A stretch of DNA of 17,613 nt from CAYOZL01 sp964408435 (GTDB lineage: Bacteria > Bdellovibrionota_C > UBA2361 > SZUA-149 > CAYOZL01), in contig CAYOZL010000051.1 in assembly GCA_964408435.1 (NCBI GenBank), positions 1 through 17,613 on the forward strand. Reading direction: 5' to 3'. A model generated the notes under the pieces. The model made no database searches. It saw only the letters and a program-made list of their open reading frames with translations, and was not told the DNA's origin. The translations under genes were made by a program, and so were the position numbers. This document shows, in pieces, positions 12,801-17,613 of the stretch. The number at the start of each line of letters is the position of its first letter. The stretch's first letter is position 1.

Positions 12801-15506
12801 CTATACAATAGCTACTTCTTCTACTTTAAAAATCTCCATCAGATCCCCATCTTTAATATCGCTATAACCATCTAAACCGATACCACATTCATAGCCTGTT
12901 GCTACTTCTTTAACATCATCTTTGAATCTTCTTAAACTAGCCATTGTTCCTTCAAACATAACTGTTCCATCTCTAAGCAGTCTTACACTAGCCCCACGTT
13001 GGACAACTCCGTCTGTTACATATGAACCAGCAACAACTCCTAGCTTAGGCACTTTGAAAGTTTGTCTTACTTCTACATGACCTAAAGTCTTCTCTTTAAA
13101 CTTAGGAGCCATTTTACCTTTAAGAGCGGAGTTCACTGACTCAACTAAATCGTAAATAACTCTAGAGAAAAGCATATCTACACCGCTTTTTTCTATCAGC
13201 TGACTAGCACGAGGATCAGGCCTCACGTTAAAAGCAATAACAATTGCACCAGATGCAGATGCTAATTGAACATCATTTTCGTTAATAGCCCCTACTGCTT
13301 TATGGATTACCTTAACTCTTACCTCTTCGTTACTTAAGTCCCCAAGAGTAGTAGAAACAGCTTCAACTGAACCTTGAACATCAGCTTTTACAATAAGTGG
13401 CAATTCTTTCATCTCAGCTGAATCAGCCATGATTTCAGAAAACTTTTCTAGCGTTAACTGACTTCCATTCGTAGCACTTGATACTTGAGAAGATAAACGC
13501 TTTCTTCTTAACTTTTCTTGTCTCTCCTCGGCAATTTGTCTTGCTTGAGAATCATTTTCACATACTAAAAAATCATCTCCAGCAATTGCAGCTTCACTAG
13601 CTCCTAGAATCTCTACAGGAATACTAGGCCCAGCCGTATCTAGGTTTTTTCCATCATCAGAAATAATTGCTCTAATTTTACCAGAGACTCCACCTGCTAC
13701 AAAGCAATCTCCTTTTTTAAGAGTTCCGCTTTTAACTAAAACAGAAATAACTGCTCCTCTGCCTTTATCAATTCTTGATTCAATAACAGCACCAGTTGCT
13801 CTTCTATCTGGATTAGCATTAAGTTCTAAAATTTCAGATTGTAAATGAAGAGTTTCTAATAAGGTATCAACGCCTTCTCCAGTAATTGCAGAGACCTTAA
13901 CTATAAGAGTATCCCCACCCCAATCCTCTGGCACTAAACCATGCTCTGATAATTGGTTAATTACTTTTTCAGGACTTGCATCTTCAACATCAATCTTGTT
14001 TACAGCTACCACTATTGGAACCTCTGCTGCTTTTGCATGATTTATTGCTTCAATAGTTTGTGGCATTACGCCATCATTTGCAGCAACTACTAATACAACA
14101 ATATCAGTTACACTAGCTCCTCGCATTCTCATTGCAGTAAAAGCTTCGTGACCAGGAGTATCTAGAAATGTTACCGAGCCACCGCCTGCAACTTCTACAT
14201 TGTAAGCACCTATATGCTGAGTAATACCACCGTGTTCTCCTTGAGTAACTTCTGTTTTTCTAATTGCATCTAAAAGAGAAGTTTTACCGTGATCTACATG
14301 CCCCATTACAGTTACAACTGGTGGTCTGCTTACTAGCTTAGATTCATCTTCTTCTTTAGTTAAAGTCTGAACTAATTCATCAACACTGTTTTCAACATTT
14401 TGAACCGTGAATTCATACTCTTCAGCAATTAAAGTAGCAGTATCTAAATCAACGAACTGGTTAATGTTTACCATCATACCAAGACCCATTAGCTTACCAA
14501 TTACTTCTCCGGCTTTAAGCCCAAGCTGCCTTGCTAATTCTCCAACAGAAATCTGCCCATCTACTTTAACTATTCTCTTAGAAGCTTTTTTAGGTGAAGC
14601 TTCTCTAGGAACAGAAGGTCCTCTTTTTCTATTCTTTTTAGATCTCCAGTTATCTTTCTCACCTTCGTAATCTATTAACTGCTTTTTGTTTAGAACTTGT
14701 TTTTTTCTAGATCTCTTAGATGCTTTATCTGCAGCACCACCATGAACTTTTTTCCTTTTAGATTTAGTCCCTCCCCTATCTGGTTTTGAAGCATCAGGTC
14801 CTGAAGCATTAGGTCCTTGGTTATCAGAGTCTGGTTTAACTTGCTTAGGCTTAGGCTCTTCTAATTGTATTTTTCCTAAAACTTTTGGAGCTCGAACATC
14901 GTGCTTTTTTCTAAGCTCATCAACACTTCCGTTTCCATTAGCCACAGCGTTAACAGGCTCTTGATTGCCATTTAACTGAGCAGAATCTTCTTTTACTACA
15001 ACTTCTTCCTTAGTTGTTTCTTCAGCACTAGCCGAAACTTCTTCTTTTTGGGCTTCTTCTTTAGGCTCAGCCTTATCTTTCTTAAAAATAGCATCTGCTG
15101 CTTCAAGAGCATCTTTTCTATTCTTATGCTCTTTTTCTAAATCTGGTGCTAAAGTTGGAAGGTCTCTCGAAGGAGGTAAATCTTCAGACTTAATTGATAA
15201 TTCTATTTTCTCCTCTTTGGGAGCTTCTGTTTGATTAGCTTTTTTTCTTCTTCTTATTACCTTTGCACCTACTCTTTTTTCAGTAACAAGCTTTCCTTCA
15301 ATTCTTTTTTCTTGAACATCGCCGTCTTTTTCAGCAGCTACACTTTTTCTAATAACAAATCTTCTAACCTTATCAGCCTCGTCATCTGATAGCGTGTTCG
15401 AATGTGACGTCTTACCTGAAATACTTAAATTAGTACATAGCTCTAATAAAGCCTTATTCTCAAGACCTAATTCTTTTGCTAATTCATGAACTCTCATTTT
15501 TGCCAT
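12801..15506 (-). CDS. infB: Translation initiation factor IF-2
   Basis: GTPase that places initiator fMet-tRNA in the 30S P site and promotes 50S joining. The 901 residues include an N-terminal IF2_N domain (about 1-52), a long charged low-complexity linker (60-310, alternating Lys- and Glu-rich stretches), a second IF2_N domain (317-370), and the G domain with GHVDHGKT (402-409), DTPGH (449-453), NKID (503-506) and SAI (539-541). Domains II, III and the C-terminal tRNA-binding domain fill the rest. ATG at 15506 (MAKMRVHELAKELG) has AGGTAAG about eight bases upstream; a Met three codons on is less well placed. It lies 33 bases after ylxR. Confidence 0.97.
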   Translation of the reverse strand: MAKMRVHELAKELGLENKALLELCTNLSISGKTSHSNTLSDDEADKVRRFVIRKSVAAEKDGDVQEKRIEGKLVTEKRVGAKVIRRRKKANQTEAPKEEKIELSIKSEDLPPSRDLPTLAPDLEKEHKNRKDALEAADAIFKKDKAEPKEEAQKEEVSASAEETTKEEVVVKEDSAQLNGNQEPVNAVANGNGSVDELRKKHDVRAPKVLGKIQLEEPKPKQVKPDSDNQGPNASGPDASKPDRGGTKSKRKKVHGGAADKASKRSRKKQVLNKKQLIDYEGEKDNWRSKKNRKRGPSVPREASPKKASKRIVKVDGQISVGELARQLGLKAGEVIGKLMGLGMMVNINQFVDLDTATLIAEEYEFTVQNVENSVDELVQTLTKEEDESKLVSRPPVVTVMGHVDHGKTSLLDAIRKTEVTQGEHGGITQHIGAYNVEVAGGGSVTFLDTPGHEAFTAMRMRGASVTDIVVLVVAANDGVMPQTIEAINHAKAAEVPIVVAVNKIDVEDASPEKVINQLSEHGLVPEDWGGDTLIVKVSAITGEGVDTLLETLHLQSEILELNANPDRRATGAVIESRIDKGRGAVISVLVKSGTLKKGDCFVAGGVSGKIRAIISDDGKNLDTAGPSIPVEILGASEAAIAGDDFLVCENDSQARQIAEERQEKLRRKRLSSQVSSATNGSQLTLEKFSEIMADSAEMKELPLIVKADVQGSVEAVSTTLGDLSNEEVRVKVIHKAVGAINENDVQLASASGAIVIAFNVRPDPRASQLIEKSGVDMLFSRVIYDLVESVNSALKGKMAPKFKEKTLGHVEVRQTFKVPKLGVVAGSYVTDGVVQRGASVRLLRDGTVMFEGTMASLRRFKDDVKEVATGYECGIGLDGYSDIKDGDLMEIFKVEEVAIV

Positions 15507-15539
15507 AACTATCTTACCTAAATACTCTACCTAAAAAAC

Positions 15540-15878
15540 TCACCTAAAAATCGGCTTAATACTATTAATCTTTTTAACCTTACTATCACCTGCTTTAATA
15601 CCAATTATTTTTTTTAAATCGATATTCTTAGCATCACTGCTTTTAAAATTTTCTTTCAGGCTATAAAATAATTTATAGCTTGATTTTTCATTCACACATT
15701 TTAAGTGCAAATAAGCTCCCCTTCCAGGTAGTTTAAAATCTTTATCAAAAAGCAAACCTCCGCTTGCTTTTCTAACAAACCTATAAAGATTCTCTTTCCC
15801 TGTTTTACTTTTACATACTACACAGGTTCGAAGTCTCTGCTTTCTAAGCACCTTACGACTTGAAGTTTTTTGCTTCAT
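15540..15878 (-). CDS. ylxR: YlxR/RnpM-family RNA-binding protein
   Basis: A 112-residue basic protein with the family marks RTCVVCKSKTGKENLYRFVR (residues 17-36; Cys19 and Cys22) and PGRGAYLHLKC (51-61). YlxR is found between nusA and infB; in Bacillus it binds RNase P RNA and modulates its activity (RnpM). The C-terminal extension after residue 75 (lysine/isoleucine-rich) is longer than in the shortest members. It begins 40 bases after the nusA stop without a clear Shine-Dalgarno and ends 33 bases before infB. Confidence 0.92.
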   Translation of the reverse strand: MKQKTSSRKVLRKQRLRTCVVCKSKTGKENLYRFVRKASGGLLFDKDFKLPGRGAYLHLKCVNEKSSYKLFYSLKENFKSSDAKNIDLKKIIGIKAGDSKVKKINSIKPIFR

Positions 15879-15918
15879 TACAAACTCAAAAGTGCTAGCC
15901 CTGAACTATAGCTCATGA

Positions 15919-17403
15919 CTATGCTTCAGGTCTTTGCACCCTTAAAAACGCTTCAGTTGCACTGCAAACTAACTCTGCTTCTTCAGGTCTTAAACCTGTA
16001 GTCTCAGTTAATTTCTCAGAATCTACCTCCGCTAAAGACTGTATTGAAAGAAAACCATTTTCAACTAATAAAGCTTTAATCTCTAATGGAAGAATTAATT
16101 GCTCTATATCAGTAGTTGTAGAATCTCCAGACTCCTCATCCGAACCTTCTTCTTCACCGATTTCATTTGAAAGCTTAACTGCACCAGCATGAATAATCTC
16201 AGCTCTTTCAGCCCCAACTCCTTCAATTTCAGAAAGCTCTTCAACAGATGCCTCAGCAACTTCAGTTACACTTCTGTAACCTTCTTGATAAAGCAATTCA
16301 GATTCTCCAAAACCAATATCAGGAATAGACTCTAGCGCTTTTCTTGCCTTTTTAGACTCTTCTTCAGCAATACTTTCACTTCTAACATCAATTCTCCAAC
16401 CAGTAAGCTTTGAAGCTAGTTTTACGTTTTGACCTTTTCTTCCAATTGCAAGCGATAATTGATCATCTGCAACTACAACTTCCATTGCTCTTTCTTCTTC
16501 ATCAACTACAACTCTTACAACATCAGCAGGTGAAAGTGCTCTTGCTACAAAACTAGGTGCATCAGGAGTCCAAGTAACAATGTCAATTTTCTCTCCTCTA
16601 AGTTCAGAAACTACTGCTTGAACTCTACTACCCTTAATTCCAACACAAGCTCCTACAGGATCAACATTTGGATCGTTTGAGTAAACTGCAATCTTTGCCC
16701 TTTCGCCAGGCTCTCTAGCAACACTTTTAATCTCTACAATTTTCTCTGATATTTCCGGAACGCTTTGCTCGAAAAGCTTTCTCATAAACTCAGGATGACT
16801 TCTAGTTAAAACAATTTGAGGTCCTCTACTAATTGGGTAGATATCAAGGATCATTGCCCTAACTCTCTCACCCTGTCTGTATCTCTCTCTAGCTATTTGC
16901 TCTCTATAAGGAAGAATAGCATCAGTTCTACCAAGGTTTACTATAGTGTTTCCTCTTTCAAATCTTTGAACTATACCGTTTACGATTTCACCTTTTCTAT
17001 CAATATATTCTTGATAGATAATATCTCTTTCAGCATCTCTTAACTTTTGAACAATAACTTGCTTTGCAGTTTGTGCTGCAATTCTTCCAAGCTCAGCAGA
17101 ATCAAGCTTTCTTCCTAGCTCATCTCCAACTTCACAATCAGGATCGAATTCTTTTTTAGCAACATCTAGAGTTACTTGGTTTACAGGGTCATCAACTTTA
17201 TCAACAACTGTTTTAAACTCATGCACCTCTATCTCACCTACATCAGTGTTATAAGAAGCCTCTAAGTTCATACTATGGCCGTAATGCTTTTTTGCTGCAC
17301 TTAATACTGCAGACTCTAATGCATCCACAAGTATCGTTTTATCAATACCTCTGTCTCTACCAACTTGTCCTATAATCTGGTCTAAATCGAATTTTATTCC
17401 CAT
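15919..17403 (-). CDS. nusA: Transcription elongation/termination factor NusA
   Basis: RNA polymerase-binding factor for pausing, termination and antitermination. The 494 residues hold the N-terminal polymerase-binding domain (1-130), S1 (about 137-200), KH1 (about 230-296, GIKGSR at 255-260) and KH2 (about 300-345, IGRKGQN at 320-326). Then come two helix-hairpin-helix repeats (about 360-412, with IEGVGAERAEIIH at 393-405, and a more diverged one at 433-488), joined by an acidic linker EEEGSDEESGD (417-427). The two C-terminal repeats recall the AR domains of proteobacterial NusA. ATG at 17403 has AGGATT six bases upstream; rimP ends 31 bases before it. Confidence 0.97.
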   Translation of the reverse strand: MGIKFDLDQIIGQVGRDRGIDKTILVDALESAVLSAAKKHYGHSMNLEASYNTDVGEIEVHEFKTVVDKVDDPVNQVTLDVAKKEFDPDCEVGDELGRKLDSAELGRIAAQTAKQVIVQKLRDAERDIIYQEYIDRKGEIVNGIVQRFERGNTIVNLGRTDAILPYREQIARERYRQGERVRAMILDIYPISRGPQIVLTRSHPEFMRKLFEQSVPEISEKIVEIKSVAREPGERAKIAVYSNDPNVDPVGACVGIKGSRVQAVVSELRGEKIDIVTWTPDAPSFVARALSPADVVRVVVDEEERAMEVVVADDQLSLAIGRKGQNVKLASKLTGWRIDVRSESIAEEESKKARKALESIPDIGFGESELLYQEGYRSVTEVAEASVEELSEIEGVGAERAEIIHAGAVKLSNEIGEEEGSDEESGDSTTTDIEQLILPLEIKALLVENGFLSIQSLAEVDSEKLTETTGLRPEEAELVCSATEAFLRVQRPEA

Positions 17404-17434
17404 AAGAATCCTAAAATAAAAGTCCTAAAAATAT

Positions 17435-17613
17435 CTAAAATTTAAAATCTATTCTTGCTTTTTTAACTACATTTAAAGGAACTTCCCATTCCTTAACAAT
17501 CTTAACTTTCTTTCTTGCCTTTCCAGTGCCCTTACGAGTATTAGTTGTTACCTCAACAACAATACTTTGCTCACTAGCACTTTTTAAAACACCAACTAAT
17601 TCAGATGGTATTG
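17435..17613 (-). CDS. rimP: Ribosome maturation factor RimP (C-terminal part)
   Basis: Partial gene, cut by the right window edge; 58 codons and a TAG at 17437-17435 are visible. The last residues EWEVPLNVVKKARIDFKF (41-58 of the visible part) match the end of the RimP SH3-like C-terminal domain. The lysine-rich stretch before it (TRKGTGKARKKVKIVK) is more basic than I would expect. Place directly before nusA agrees with the usual rimP-nusA order. RimP helps 30S assembly. Confidence 0.85.
   Translation of the reverse strand, partial: IPSELVGVLKSASEQSIVVEVTTNTRKGTGKARKKVKIVKEWEVPLNVVKKARIDFKF

Overview
The window is a stretch of an AT-rich bacterial chromosome (roughly one third G+C by eye) with two parts. 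The right half (about 7.5 to 17.6 kb, all minus strand) is a conserved translation and RNA-metabolism operon in the order rimP (partial), nusA, ylxR/rnpM, infB, rbfA, nrnA (DHH phosphoesterase), truB, rpsO, pnp, closed by a strong intrinsic terminator. Having ylxR and a DHH phosphoesterase between nusA and truB, and no ribF before rpsO, recalls deltaproteobacterial or Bdellovibrionota-grade lineages more than gammaproteobacteria. A PEP-CTERM protein points to a Gram-negative envelope. The exact lineage cannot be fixed from this sequence.

The left half (1 to 7.5 kb) is accessory. From the left it holds: two tandem copies of a cysteine-rich protein family that I associate mainly with candidate-phyla (Patescibacteria-type) genomes, the second copy cut by the window edge; a DUF3024 protein; an overlapping pair made of a small protein and a minimal nucleotidyltransferase (toxin-antitoxin-like layout); a repeat-bearing gap; a eukaryotic-type glutamine synthetase II with its own terminator; a divergent secreted PEP-CTERM protein; an unrecognised 345-residue protein with paired palindromes upstream; and a divergent small two-helix membrane protein.

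The most unusual signal is non-coding. A GC-rich motif, GCCGAGCGC(GC)AGCGG, occurs three times (3141, 9939 and 10538, the last on the minus strand), each time next to long perfect inverted repeats. Copies 2 and 3 share both hairpin arms almost base for base, while their loops are unrelated. They lie in opposite orientation on either side of rpsO, so a truB-rpsO-pnp transcript would carry two complementary blocks enclosing rpsO. The outer hairpin of copy 3 encodes the last residues of truB, whose product looks short at its C-terminus. This looks like an undescribed dispersed palindromic element that may act in processing or ending mRNAs.

Within the operon the genes work together: NusA, IF2, RbfA, RimP, TruB and S15 serve transcription-translation and 30S assembly; PNPase and NrnA degrade RNA and the resulting short oligonucleotides.
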